NCBI GenBank assembly: GCA_963739095.1
Contig: CAVTZF010000007.1
Span: 36,594 to 100,593, forward strand
Direction: 5' to 3'
Origin: JACVRW01 sp963739095
Lineage (GTDB): Bacteria; Actinomycetota; Thermoleophilia; Solirubrobacterales; Thermoleophilaceae
DNA: 64,000 nt
Positions within the stretch are counted from its first letter, which is position 1, and every line of letters starts with the position of its first letter. Of this stretch, positions 51,667 through 61,343 are shown piece after piece. Below the pieces are notes generated by a model. That model ran no database searches. It was not told the DNA's origin and saw only the letters and a list, made by a program, of their open reading frames with translations. The position numbers and the translations under genes were made by a program.

Positions 51667-52586
51667 TGGAGCCTCCGCCCGAGCTGGCGCGCCCAGGCGC
51701 CCTCGGTCGACAGCGTCACGTGTTCCACGCCCGCGCGCCGCAGTGCAGCCGCGACGGCCTCGCGGTCCTCGCGAGCGGCGCGCTCGAAGCGCTCGCGCAG
51801 GCGCCGGTCCGCGGTATCGACCTCAACCCGGGCGCCCGTCTCGGGGTCGACCATCGCGAGGCGCCCTACCGCCGGCAGCTCCTGCTCGCGCGGGTCGCGC
51901 ACCTCGACGGCCATCACCGTGTGGCGGGCGGAGAGGGCCGCGATCGGGCGCGCCCAGTCGGTGGGGCCCGTGAAGTCGGTGATCACGACGATCAGGCTGC
52001 GCATGCTCGCGAGCCGCCCGATCCGCACGAGCGCGCGGGAGAGCGGCTCGCCCTGGGCGCCGTCGGGTGCGACCCCCTCGGCGAGCGCCCGCCGCAGCCC
52101 CACCCGCGCGCCGCGGCCGCCGCGCGGCGGCAGCAGGCGTGTCGAGGGCCCACCGAAGGTCATGAAGCCGACACGGCCGCCGCGCCGCACCGACAGCGCG
52201 CCGAGCACGTCCACGACCCCCTCGGCGACGTCGCTCTTCAGGCGGTCGGCCGTGCCGAAGGCCATCGACGGCGACACATCGACCGCCAGCCAGGTCGTGA
52301 GCAGGCGCTCGGGCACCTGCTGGCGCACGTGCGGGATGCCCGTGCGCGCGGTTGCGGAGGGGTCGAGCTGGCGCACGTCGTCGCCGGGCTGATAGGGCCG
52401 CAGCTGCGCGAGCTCGGTGCCGGAGCCGACGCCCGCGGCGCGGTGCTCGCCCGCGATCACGCCGCCCGGAGCGCCGGACGAAGGCGAGGTCGAGCGCCTC
52501 CACCATCGCGGCCGGGACGACCCCGGGGCCCTGGCGGCCGGCTGCCGGCGCCAGGGCGGGCCTGTCGGCCTTCGCCCCGCGCCCTC

Positions 52587-52590
<4 letters not shown>
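51663..52590 (-). CDS. DUF58 (VWA-like) protein, one frame break
   Basis: About 308 residues if one base is removed. C-terminal frame (from 52460) reads IAGEHRAAGVGSGTELAQLR, then PYQPGDDVRQLDPSATARTG (the DUF58 signature) and the VWA-like part with LAVDVSPSMAFG. The N-terminal part (VEALDLAFVRRSG, from GTG 52590 or ATG 52506) is in another frame; an extra G at TCCGGGCGG near 52465 would join them as RRSGGVIAGEH. GTG 52590 overlaps the moxR stop (GTGA). The W expected after RQLD (usually R-x-I-D-W-N) is absent: here RQLDPSATAR. DUF58 proteins partner MoxR ATPases. Confidence 0.82.
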
Positions 52591-53594
<1,004 letters not shown>

Positions 53595-53601
53595 GGCAGC
53601 C

Positions 53602-53650
53602 AACCTACGGAGCGGCAGGTCACCGGCGTATAACGGCGCCTCACTACCCT
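53602..53650. promoter_or_regulatory. Divergent leaderless -10 elements, moxR and response regulator
   Basis: Minus strand TAGGTT (53607-53602) lies 7 bases before ATG 53594. Plus strand TACCCT (53645-53650) lies 7 bases before GTG 53658. Confidence 0.5.
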
Positions 53651-53657
53651 CACACGA

Positions 53658-54311
53658 GTGCGCGTGCTCCTCGCCGAGGACGAACGCAGGGTCGCAGACG
53701 CGGTTGCCCGCGGCCTTCGCCGTGAGGGCATGGCGGTCGACGTTGCCTATGACGGCGCCACCGCTCTCGACAAGGCCCGCCTGACGCCCTACGACGTGGT
53801 CGTGCTCGACCGCGACCTGCCGGAGCTGCACGGCGACGACGTCTGCCGGACGCTGCGCTCGGAGGAGCCCGACAGCCGTGTGCTGATGCTCACCGCCGCC
53901 AACGGCGTTGACGACCTCGTCGATGGGCTCTCACTTGGCGCCGACGACTACATGCCGAAGCCGTTCGCGTTCGCGGAGCTCGTCGCCCGCGTGCGCGCGC
54001 TGGCGCGCCGCTCCGGCACCGCGCTCCCCCCGACGCTCCGTTCCAGCGACGTGGAGCTCGACCCGGCGCGCCACACGGTCAGCCGTGGCGGCCGCCCGAT
54101 CGAGCTGACGCCGAAGGAGTTCGCGGTGCTCGAGGCGCTGCTGGCCGCGGACGGGGCGGTCGTGTCGAACGACGAGCTGGTCGAGCGCGTCTGGGACGAG
54201 AACGCCGACCCGTTCACGAACTCCGTGCGCATGACCGTCCTGCGCTTGCGCCGCAAGCTCGGCGACCCACCGCTCGTGGAGACCGTCAAGGGGGCCGGCT
54301 ACCGCATATGA
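53658..54311 (+). CDS. OmpR-type response regulator
   Basis: 217 residues. Receiver domain with acidic pocket (LLAEDERR), phosphoacceptor D in DVVVLDRDLPELHG, T in LMLTAAN and K in MPKPFAF. Winged-helix DNA-binding domain: ELTPKEFAVLEALLAADGAV, then SVRMTVLRLRRKLG and ETVKGAGYRI. GTG start. Overlaps the kinase gene by 4 bases (ATGA). Confidence 0.94.
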   Translation: MRVLLAEDERRVADAVARGLRREGMAVDVAYDGATALDKARLTPYDVVVLDRDLPELHGDDVCRTLRSEEPDSRVLMLTAANGVDDLVDGLSLGADDYMPKPFAFAELVARVRALARRSGTALPPTLRSSDVELDPARHTVSRGGRPIELTPKEFAVLEALLAADGAVVSNDELVERVWDENADPFTNSVRMTVLRLRRKLGDPPLVETVKGAGYRI

Positions 54312-55450
54312 GAGTTCCGCGGCCGACCGTCAGGACCCGTCTCACCGCGATCTACGTCGCGCTCGCGGGCCTGTCGACGGGCATCCTGCTGCTGGTCAGC
54401 TACTGGCTCCTGGGCCGCCACTTCGACCGCACCCTGTCGGCGCCGCAGGCGAGCGACGCGCTCGACGAGGTCGCCTTCCAGTACTTCATCGCGTTCGCCG
54501 GCGTGCTGGTGCTTGCGGGGGTGCTCGGCTGGCTCGTCTCCGGAAGGGTGCTCGCACCCCTGCAGCGCATGACCGGCACGGCTCAGCGCGTGTCCGAGGA
54601 GCACCTGGATGAGCGCATCCCCATCGACGGCCCCGACGACGAGCTGCGTGAGCTGAGCGTGACGCTCAACGAGATGCTCGACCGGCTGGCGGAGTCGTTC
54701 GACGCTCAGCGCCGCTTCGTCGCCAACGCGAGCCACGAGCTGCGCAGCCCGCTCACGGTGATCCGCTCGGAGGCCGAGGTCGCGCTCGCGAATCCCCAGC
54801 CCGACATCGACGAGCTGCGCGGCATGGCCGAGTCCGTCGTCCAGGCGAGCCGGCGCACCGAGGCCCTGCTCGCGAGCCTGCTGATCCTGGCGCGCAGCCA
54901 GCGCGGCCTGCTCCACAGCGAGCCCGTCGACCTGGCGAGCGTCGTCGGCGAGGCGGCCGACGCGGCGAGCGTCACCGCCGGCACCGAGAGCGTGCGCCTC
55001 GACGCCGTGCTCGAGCCGGTCATGGTCGAGGGCGACGCGGCGCTGCTCGAGCGACTCGTCGGGAACCTGATCGAGAACGGCGTCCGTTACAACCGGCCGG
55101 GCGGCTTCGTGCGGCTGCGGACGCGCTCGGGCGCCGGCACGGCCGAGCTCGAGGTCGAGAACAGCGGGCCGCGTGTTGAGCCGGCGGCGGCCGCCAGGCT
55201 CGCTGAGCCGTTCGAGCGCCTGGCGCGCGACGCCGACGGGCGCGGTGCGGGGCTCGGCCTGTCGATCGTGCGCGCGGTCAGCGAGGCGCACGGGGGCACG
55301 CTTGCGATCGAGCCGCGGGCCGAGGGCGGGCTGCTCGTGACGGTGCGGCTGCCCCGCGCTGACGCTACAGCCGTCGCTGGTAGCGCTCGTACCGGTGCGT
55401 CCCGCGCTCGCGCCACGGACAGTCGCCCTTCGGCGCGAGCTCGCGCTTGA
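54308..55450 (+). CDS. Sensor histidine kinase
   Basis: 380 residues. Two helices (LTAIYVALAGLSTGILLLVS and YFIAFAGVLVLAGVLGWLVS) with a very short extracytoplasmic loop of about 40 residues, HAMP linker, HisKA with FVANASHELRSPLTVIRSEA, and HATPase with N-box NLIENGVRYN and GRGAGLGLSIVRAV. Partner of the response regulator. The last 35 codons (ATAVAGSARTGASRARATDS) are low in complexity and antisense to a small gene, so the functional protein probably ends near VTVRLPR. Confidence 0.93.
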   Translation: MRVPRPTVRTRLTAIYVALAGLSTGILLLVSYWLLGRHFDRTLSAPQASDALDEVAFQYFIAFAGVLVLAGVLGWLVSGRVLAPLQRMTGTAQRVSEEHLDERIPIDGPDDELRELSVTLNEMLDRLAESFDAQRRFVANASHELRSPLTVIRSEAEVALANPQPDIDELRGMAESVVQASRRTEALLASLLILARSQRGLLHSEPVDLASVVGEAADAASVTAGTESVRLDAVLEPVMVEGDAALLERLVGNLIENGVRYNRPGGFVRLRTRSGAGTAELEVENSGPRVEPAAAARLAEPFERLARDADGRGAGLGLSIVRAVSEAHGGTLAIEPRAEGGLLVTVRLPRADATAVAGSARTGASRARATDSRPSARARA

Positions 55451-55577
55451 TCTCGATCGTTCGCGGCGCCTTGGCGGCGCCGGCGAGCTGGCCGTCGAGC
55501 TGAGTCAGCCCGTGCACGCCGCTCGCGAACAGGCCGAAGCCCACCAGGGAGACCACCAGAAGCAGCACTCGCCTCAC
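55365..55577 (-). CDS. Small membrane-anchored protein
   Basis: 70 residues from GTG 55577: one N-terminal helix (RRVLLLVVSLVGFGLFASGV) and a basic tail with CPWRERGTHRYERYQRRL. TAGTCT (minus strand 55591-55586) lies 8 bases before the GTG, the same hexamer as at tlyA, which supports a real gene with its own promoter. It overlaps the 3' end of the histidine kinase gene by 86 bases in the opposite direction. No family recognised. Confidence 0.55.
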   Translation of the reverse strand: MRRVLLLVVSLVGFGLFASGVHGLTQLDGQLAGAAKAPRTIEIKRELAPKGDCPWRERGTHRYERYQRRL

Positions 55578-55596
55578 GCTCAAGCAGACTAGTGGG

Positions 55597-56556
55597 TCAG
55601 GGCAGCCGGCCGAACCAGCGCAGCGACATGGCGCCGCCGAGCAGGAGGAAAGCGGCCGCGCCCCCCACGAACGCGGCCGTCACCTCGCGCTTCTCGTTGC
55701 GCATCGCAACCTGTGATCCGAGCCGCTCGTAGACGGTCGCCAGCTCGTCGCCCGCGTCGGCGCTGAAGGTGCGCGCCCCGCTGATCGTGGCGATGCGGCG
55801 CATGTCGACGCGGTCGGGCGGCACCTCGCGCGTGACGGTCGACCCGTCCGGGCGCCTGACCTCGATCGTGCCGGAGTCGGTGCCGAAGGCGACCGTGTAG
55901 ATCGGGATCTTGAGCCGCGCCGCCTCGCGCGCAACGCCGATCGGATCGCGCCCGTGGGTGGAGGTGCCGTCCGAGAGCAGGATGACCGCGGCGGGCGGCC
56001 GGCGCTCGTCCTGCGCCCCCCGCCGCGCCAGCAGCCCGACCGCCGCGGCCAGGCCCTCGCCGGTCGCCGTGCCGCCGCTCGGGGTCAACCCGTCGATGAG
56101 CGCGCGCGTGTCGTCGCGGTCTGCCCGCGGCGGCTCGATCGCGCGCACGGCGTGGTTGAAGGCCACGGCGCCGACACGCAGCTCCTTCGGCGCCTGGCCG
56201 AGGAAGTCACGCGCCGCGCGCCGGACGGCGGCGATGCGCGACGGCTGGACGTCGGTCGCCTCCATCGACCCGGAGATGTCGGTGGCGAGGATCACGGCCG
56301 CGCGTTCCTCGGGGACCGCCACGGTCGCCTCCGGCCGGGCGAGCGCGATCGCGACCGCCGCCAGGGCGACCCCGTACAGGGCGAGTGGCAGGTGGCGGCG
56401 CACGCCGGGGCCGCGCGGCGCGACCGAGGGCAGCAGCAGCGGCGAGGCGAACGCTGCCGTGCGGGCGCGCCGGCGCTTGTCGCTCAGGACATAGATCGCC
56501 ACCGCGGCCGGGACGAGCGCGAGGCAGAACAGGTAGACGGGCGACTGGAAGCTCAC
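55597..56556 (-). CDS. VWA domain membrane protein (BatA-like), second copy
   Basis: 319 residues. Paralogue of the 50728-51666 protein along the whole length: SPVYLFCLALVPAAVAIYVL helix, LPLALYGVALAAVAIALARP helix followed by ATVAVPEE, MIDAS DISGS, LLSDGTSTHGRDPIGVAREA, and a C-terminal helix. Start overlaps the HtrA stop (ATGA), so it is expressed with the protease rather than with moxR. Confidence 0.88.
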   Translation of the reverse strand: MSFQSPVYLFCLALVPAAVAIYVLSDKRRRARTAAFASPLLLPSVAPRGPGVRRHLPLALYGVALAAVAIALARPEATVAVPEERAAVILATDISGSMEATDVQPSRIAAVRRAARDFLGQAPKELRVGAVAFNHAVRAIEPPRADRDDTRALIDGLTPSGGTATGEGLAAAVGLLARRGAQDERRPPAAVILLSDGTSTHGRDPIGVAREAARLKIPIYTVAFGTDSGTIEVRRPDGSTVTREVPPDRVDMRRIATISGARTFSADAGDELATVYERLGSQVAMRNEKREVTAAFVGGAAAFLLLGGAMSLRWFGRLP

Positions 56557-57728
56557 GGGCCGCGCTGGGGCCGCGCCTCTAGCTCGACGTCGAAGCTCCG
56601 GGTGGCGCCGCCGCTCTCGGCCTCGACCTGAACCTCGTCGCCCGGCTCGAGGCCCTTGATCGCGTCCGCGACGTCGTCCGGATCGCGCACCTCGCGGCCG
56701 TCGACCTCGGTGATCACATCGCCGGGCTCGAGGCCGGCAGAGTCGGCCGGGCTGCCGGGCACGATCTCCTGCACCTCGGCCCCGTCGCGGTGCGGTGCGG
56801 TTGTCACGCCGATGTAGGGGCGCTCGATCGTCTCGCCGCGGATCAGCTTGGGCAGCACCTCACGCACCGTGTTGGACGGCACCGCGAAGCCGATGCCCAC
56901 GTTGCCGCCGCCGGCCCCGCCGGTGGCGATCTGGCTGTTCACGCCCACCACGCGGCCGCGCGCGTCGAGCAGCGGGCCGCCCGAGTTGCCCGGGTTGATC
57001 GGGGCGTCCGTCTGGATCACCTCGTCGATCTGGAAGCCGTCCGGCGCCTGGATCTCGCGCCCGACTCCCGAAACGATGCCGGCCGTGGCCGTTCGGTCGA
57101 GCCCGAACGGGTGGCCGATCGCCACGACCGCGTCGCCCACGCGCACGCGCTCGGAGTTCGCGAGTGCCAGCGGGCGCAGCGGACCGACGCTGCCGGGGTC
57201 GACGCGCAGCACGGCGAGATCGGTCGAGATGTCCGTGCCGAGCACCTCGGCGTTCACCTGTTCGCCGCTGTCGCCGAAGCGGACCTGTGCCGTCTCCGCG
57301 CCCGCAACGACGTGGGCGTTGGTCACGATCGTGCCGTCGCCGCGGACGACGAAGCCCGTCCCGCCCCGTGCGCCCGCCTGGACGGAGACGACGCCGGGGC
57401 CCGCCGAGTCGTACACACGGCCGATCTGCGTGGGCGCGAGCCGGCCGCCGCTTGCGGCCGGCAGGACCCCGGCGTCGCCGCCGTCGTCGATGACGGCGAG
57501 CGTCGCCAGGGCGAGCGCGGCGAGCGCGACGAGCAGGCCGACCGGGGCGAGGGCGCGCCGCCACCAGCGCGGTCGCGGGGGCGGGGGAGGAGCCTCCGGC
57601 TCCTGCGGCTTCGCGTAACGGACGCGGGCCTCGTGCGACTGCCTGCGCCAGCGCGCCGAGGAGAACGGTCCCGCCTCGGGGTCGCGGGCGCTCTCGGGGT
57701 CGATCCAGAGGCTGCTCTTGCGACTCAC
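56553..57728 (-). CDS. HtrA/DegP-like serine protease with PDZ domain
   Basis: 391 residues. A cytoplasmic proline-rich N-terminus (EPEAPPPPPRPRWW), one helix (VGLLVALAALALATLAVI), a trypsin-like domain with the triad H (VTNAHVVAG), D (STDLAVLRVD) and S (PINPGNSGGPLLDARG), and a C-terminal PDZ domain (PYIGVTTAPH to RSFDVELEAR) with GLEPGDVITEVDG. Extracytoplasmic protein quality control. GTG 57728 chosen from TAGCGT 7 bases upstream. Followed by the VWA gene in one operon. Confidence 0.93.
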   Translation of the reverse strand: MSRKSSLWIDPESARDPEAGPFSSARWRRQSHEARVRYAKPQEPEAPPPPPRPRWWRRALAPVGLLVALAALALATLAVIDDGGDAGVLPAASGGRLAPTQIGRVYDSAGPGVVSVQAGARGGTGFVVRGDGTIVTNAHVVAGAETAQVRFGDSGEQVNAEVLGTDISTDLAVLRVDPGSVGPLRPLALANSERVRVGDAVVAIGHPFGLDRTATAGIVSGVGREIQAPDGFQIDEVIQTDAPINPGNSGGPLLDARGRVVGVNSQIATGGAGGGNVGIGFAVPSNTVREVLPKLIRGETIERPYIGVTTAPHRDGAEVQEIVPGSPADSAGLEPGDVITEVDGREVRDPDDVADAIKGLEPGDEVQVEAESGGATRSFDVELEARPQRGP

Positions 57729-57735
57729 GCCGGCG

Positions 57736-57741
57736 ACGCTA
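57736..57741 (-). promoter_or_regulatory. -10 of leaderless promoter, HtrA gene
   Basis: TAGCGT on the minus strand, 7 bases before GTG 57728. Confidence 0.5.
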
Positions 57742-57753
57742 CGGGTCTGCGCG

Positions 57754-58968
57754 TCACCTCCGCATAACGCGCGCCTCGGCGAGCCGCTCGACGGCGTCCG
57801 CGGCGGCGCCGGCACCGTCGTGGCGCTCGGACCAGGCGGCGAGCTCGCGCGCCCTTCGCGTGTAGTCGGGTCGGCGAGCAGGCGCCGCACCGCGAGCCGC
57901 ACCCCGCGCGCCGTGTGGAAGCGGCGCGGGAGCGACACGCCGACGCCGGCCCAGCGGATGCGGGCGGCGTTCTCCGCCATGTCGCCGGCGTGCGGGCAGG
58001 CGACGATTGGCACGCCGCTCCCGAGCGCCCGGGCGACCGTGCCGTGCCCCGCGTGGCAGACGACCGCCGCGCAGTGCGGCATCGTGCGCGTGTACGAGAC
58101 CCAGTCGACGAGCCGCGCGTTTGCGGGAACCGGCAGCGGCTCGGCCGGCGCTCGCCGGTTGGTGCTCGCCAGCACGCGCACCGGCTCGCGGGCTAGCCCC
58201 TCGAGCGTGGCGCGCAGCAGGTGCCCGTCCGGGTCCTGCGAGGTGCTCGGCGCGACGAGCACGAGCGGGTCGTCGCCGGGCGGCAGCTCGACGTCGCCAT
58301 AGGGCTGCTCCCAGAAGCAGAGGACCCGTGACGCACACGCCCTGCTGCGGATGGTGGCGCGGGTACTCGAGTTGGGGGAAGGTCGCGACCAGCGCGAGCT
58401 GGCGCGAGATCCCGCCGTGAACGTGCTCGAGCGGGGGCAGTCCGACGCGGGCGCGCGCCCCGTTGAGCTCGCGCCGCCCCTGCTCCTCGCCGCGCATGAG
58501 GAGTGGCCGGGCGAGCGTCCACAGCCGCTGTCCGGCGGTCGTGCGCGGGTAGACGGCGCCCACCGCGTACACCGGGAAGCCGGGCTCGCCGGTGGGGAGG
58601 ACGTGCGGCACGAGCGTCGCCCAGGGTCGCCCCTCGAGCTCCGCGGCGAGCGCGCCGGCGACGGTGAGGATGTCGGCGACCACCACCTCGGGATCGACGT
58701 CGCGGATCAGCCGGCGCGTCACGCCCGCCGCCTTGACGGCGGCCGCGTATGGCTTGAGCGGCCGCTCGCGCGTGGGGAAGACCTGGTACTCAGGCGCCGC
58801 CGCGAAGCGGATGCCCTCGCGCTCGGTGTGCTCGCGCCAGCGACTCCAGGTCTCGAGCGTCACGTCGTGCCCGCGCCGCGCGAGCTCGGCGCCCAGCGCG
58901 AGCGCCGGGAAGGCGTGTCCGGGGTCGCCGAAGGCGGCGAGCAGGAAGCGGCGGCGGCCTTCGCTCAG
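57754..58968 (-). CDS. UGT/MGT-type glycosyltransferase, two frame breaks
   Basis: About 404 residues when two compensating single-base shifts are allowed (near 58319 and 57870); the total length stays a multiple of three. N-terminal half: RRFLLAAFGDPGHAFPALAL, DVDPEVVVADILTVAGAL. C-terminal half in the second frame: LVLVAPSTSQDPDGHLLRAT and the donor-binding motif HCAAVVCHAGHGTVARALGS followed by GVPIVACPHAGDMAENAARI. The end returns to the first frame (YTRRARELAAWSERHDGAGA). Resembles macrolide or flavonoid glycosyltransferases using UDP or dTDP sugars. No ATG, GTG or TTG is in frame at the start; the CTG at 58968 overlaps the previous stop. Confidence 0.75.
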   Translation of the reverse strand: MSEGRRRFLLAAFGDPGHAFPALALGAELARRGHDVTLETWSRWREHTEREGIRFAAAPEYQVFPTRERPLKPYAAAVKAAGVTRRLIRDVDPEVVVADILTVAGALAAELEGRPWATLVPHVLPTGEPGFPVYAVGAVYPRTTAGQRLWTLARPLLMRGEEQGRRELNGARARVGLPPLEHVHGGISRQLALVATFPQLEYPRHHPQQGVCVTGPLLLGAALWRRRAAARRRPARARRAEHLAGPGRAPAARHARGASPRAGARAGEHQPASAGRAAAGSRKRAARRLGLVHAHDAALRGGRLPRGARHGRPGARERRANRRLPARRRHGGERRPHPLGRRRRVAPAPLPHGARGAARGAAPARRPDYTRRARELAAWSERHDGAGAAADAVERLAEARVMRR

Positions 58969-59999
58969 AGCATCTCCGCGAGCTCGCGGACCATGCGCGT
59001 GCGCTGCTCGACGTCGGGCGAGACGACGCTCACGATCATCGTCCCGACGCCCGCGTCGCGGTAGACGGCCAGCCGCTCGCGCACCCGGTCGCGCGGGCCG
59101 ACGAGCGTGATCATGTCGATCAGCTCCGCGGGCACCGCCGCGGCCGCCTCGTTCTTCTTGCCGTCGAGGTAGAGGTTCTGGATCTCCTCGGCGGCGTCCG
59201 AGAACCCGTAGCGCTGTACGAGCGCGTTGTAGAAGTTGCGCTCGCGCGAGCCCATGCCGCCGACGTAGAGGGCGATGAAGTGGCGCATCTGGTCGCGCGC
59301 CCGGTCGACGTCGTCGTCGATGCACACGTTGACGGTCGGGGCGATGTCGAACGACTCGCCGATCGTCCGCCCTGCACGGCCGGCTCCCTCGGCGAGCAGC
59401 TCGCGCGCGTCGCCGACGTACTCCGGCGAGAAGAAGATCGGCAGCCAGCCGTCGGCGATCTCGCCGGTCAGCTGAACGTTCTTCGGGCCGATCGAGGCGA
59501 TGTAGATGGGGATCCGCTCTTGCACGGGCCCGATCGTCAGCTTGAGCGCCTTCCCCGGGCCGTCGGGGAGCGGCAGCTGGTAGTAGTCGCCGTCGTAGAC
59601 GAGCCGCTCGCGCGTGAGTGCCTTACGCACGATCTCGACGTACTCGCGCGTGCGCAGGAGCTGCTTCCCGAAGCGCTCGCCGTGCCAGCCCTCGGCCACC
59701 TGCGGTCCCGACGAGCCGATCCCGATCAGCATGCGCCCGTCCGAGAGCTGGTCGAGCGTGGCGGCGGTCATCGCCGTCATGGCGGGCGAGCGGGCCGGCA
59801 TCTGGAAGATCGCGGCGCCGATCCTGATGCGCTCGGTCTGGGCCGCGAGCCAGGCCAGCACGGTGGCGGCGTCTGAGCCGTACGCCTCGGCGACCCACAC
59901 CGAGTCGTAGCCGGCGTCCTCGGCCGCGGCCACGAGCGCGAGCTGCTGGTCCGCGCCGAGTCCCAGGCCCCAGTAACCGATGTTCAGACCCAGGCGCAT
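58965..59999 (-). CDS. LLM-class (F420-dependent type) oxidoreductase
   Basis: 344 residues from ATG 59999. Luciferase-like monooxygenase fold: RLGLNIGYWGLGLGADQQLA, YDSVWVAEAYGSDAATVLAW, IRIGAAIFQMPARSPAMTAM, DQLSDGRMLIGIGSSGPQVA, then LTGEIADGWLPIFFSPEYVG. The pattern fits actinobacterial F420-dependent enzymes more than FMN enzymes. Substrate unknown. Its stop overlaps the glycosyltransferase start region. Confidence 0.9.
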   Translation of the reverse strand: MRLGLNIGYWGLGLGADQQLALVAAAEDAGYDSVWVAEAYGSDAATVLAWLAAQTERIRIGAAIFQMPARSPAMTAMTAATLDQLSDGRMLIGIGSSGPQVAEGWHGERFGKQLLRTREYVEIVRKALTRERLVYDGDYYQLPLPDGPGKALKLTIGPVQERIPIYIASIGPKNVQLTGEIADGWLPIFFSPEYVGDARELLAEGAGRAGRTIGESFDIAPTVNVCIDDDVDRARDQMRHFIALYVGGMGSRERNFYNALVQRYGFSDAAEEIQNLYLDGKKNEAAAAVPAELIDMITLVGPRDRVRERLAVYRDAGVGTMIVSVVSPDVEQRTRMVRELAEML

Positions 60000-60029
60000 G
60001 CAGGTGTTGTTTCGTCGCTTGCGAGCCTC

Positions 60030-60563
60030 ATGAGCGACGGCCATCCTACGGAAGCCGTGAGGAGGCAGATCCGACGCCGCCGCCCAGCCCGCGACCTGCG
60101 GCTGGCCATCGATTGCCTGCCGCTGCAGACGCGCAGGGCGATGCTCACCGGCGTAGAGGCGAACCGCATCATCGTCGGCGCGTACACGGACAAGAGGGGC
60201 GGCATCTGCCCGATGCTCGCCGCGCATCGCAACGGCGGCCGCACCAGCCTGGCGAGCTTCGCGCGGGCGTGGGATGTATACACCGGCGCCCGCGGCGAGC
60301 CCCGGCCGGCGACCGAGCGTGAGCTGAACACGCTGCGGGCGATGCTCGAGGCGAGCATCCTGCTCGACGAGACCCCGGCCCTCGAGCGGCCTCGGCGGCC
60401 GCGCCGGCCGACGGGCGAGCGCCACCGGGCAGCCGAGCTGCGCGGGCGCGACGGCTGGGCCTGGCTACGCCCGTTCCGGCGGCTCGACGAGTACGAGCGC
60501 GCGCTCGCTGAGATCGAGGACGCCGGCGACCAGGAGCGGGAGCCGGAGCGCGTCTACAGCTGA
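60030..60563 (+). CDS. Conserved hypothetical protein
   Basis: 177 residues, soluble and rich in arginine. The core RRAMLTGVEANRIIVGAYTD, KRGGICPMLAAHRNGGRTSL and ASFARAWDVYTGARGEPRPA looks well conserved and I have the impression of relatives in Thermoleophilia, but no function is known to me. The single cysteine lies in GGICPML. A basic region PRRPRRPTGERHRAAELRGR precedes a helical tail. Overlaps the convergent SDR gene by 10 bases. Confidence 0.65.
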   Translation: MSDGHPTEAVRRQIRRRRPARDLRLAIDCLPLQTRRAMLTGVEANRIIVGAYTDKRGGICPMLAAHRNGGRTSLASFARAWDVYTGARGEPRPATERELNTLRAMLEASILLDETPALERPRRPRRPTGERHRAAELRGRDGWAWLRPFRRLDEYERALAEIEDAGDQEREPERVYS

Positions 60564-61276
60564 GCGTCCCCGCGCCGGAGGAACTGGATCTCCGGCACGA
60601 TGCACGCGGGCGAGACGTTCAGCAGGAAGCGCACGGACTCTGCGATGTCCTCGGGCTGGATCATCTGATCCTTCGGGACCTGACCCTCGACCCAGTCGGT
60701 CATCGGCGTGGCGACGAACGCGGGGCAGATTGCGGTCACCTGCACGCCGTCGCCCATCAGCTCCCTGTGGAGCGCCTGGCTCAGCCCGACGACGCCGAAC
60801 TTGGTCGCCGAGTAGGCCGGCAGGAACGGCTGCCCCTGCTTGCCGGCGATCGACGCCGTGTTGACCATCAGCGCCTTGCCGTGCTCGGCGCCCGCCTCCT
60901 TCAGCATCGGGATTGCCTCGCGCGCCACCAGGTAGACCGCGCGCAGGTTCACGTCCAGCTGGAGGTCGAGCTTCTTCGTCTCGGTGTCCGCCACGGTGGC
61001 GCCGATACCGAGGCCCGCGTTGTTGATCAGCACATCGAGGCGGCCCCAGCGCTCGCGGTGCTGCGCGACGACGTCCTTGATCGCCTCCTCGTCGGTGACG
61101 TTGGCGGCGACGGCGAGGACGTCGAGTCCGTCCGCGCGGAGCCCCTCGGCCGCGGCCTCGAGCTTGTCCGGCCTGCGAGCGGAGAGCGTCAGGCCGAAGC
61201 CCTCCTCGCCGAGGACTCGAGCGATTGCAAGGCCGATACCACTCGACCCTCCGGTGATCAGTGCAGCGCGGTCCAT
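60554..61276 (-). CDS. SDR family oxidoreductase
   Basis: 240 residues. NAD(P)-binding GGSSGIGLAIARVL, NNAGLGIGAT, catalytic S (NTASIAGKQGQ) and YxxxK (PAYSATKFGV), all intact. Classical short-chain dehydrogenase, substrate unknown. ATG 61276 has TAGGGT 8 bases upstream on the minus strand. Confidence 0.92.
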   Translation of the reverse strand: MDRAALITGGSSGIGLAIARVLGEEGFGLTLSARRPDKLEAAAEGLRADGLDVLAVAANVTDEEAIKDVVAQHRERWGRLDVLINNAGLGIGATVADTETKKLDLQLDVNLRAVYLVAREAIPMLKEAGAEHGKALMVNTASIAGKQGQPFLPAYSATKFGVVGLSQALHRELMGDGVQVTAICPAFVATPMTDWVEGQVPKDQMIQPEDIAESVRFLLNVSPACIVPEIQFLRRGDAQL

Positions 61277-61284
61277 GGCGCGGC

Positions 61285-61333
61285 ACCCTATTTGAACCCT
61301 CCCTTAAGGCGCCCCGGCGGCTGTCGTTACCCT
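61285..61333. promoter_or_regulatory. Divergent leaderless -10 elements, SDR and SCO-like genes
   Basis: Minus strand TAGGGT (61290-61285) lies 8 bases before ATG 61276. Plus strand TACCCT (61328-61333) lies 10 bases before GTG 61344. Confidence 0.5.
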
Positions 61334-61343
61334 TCGCTGCCCC

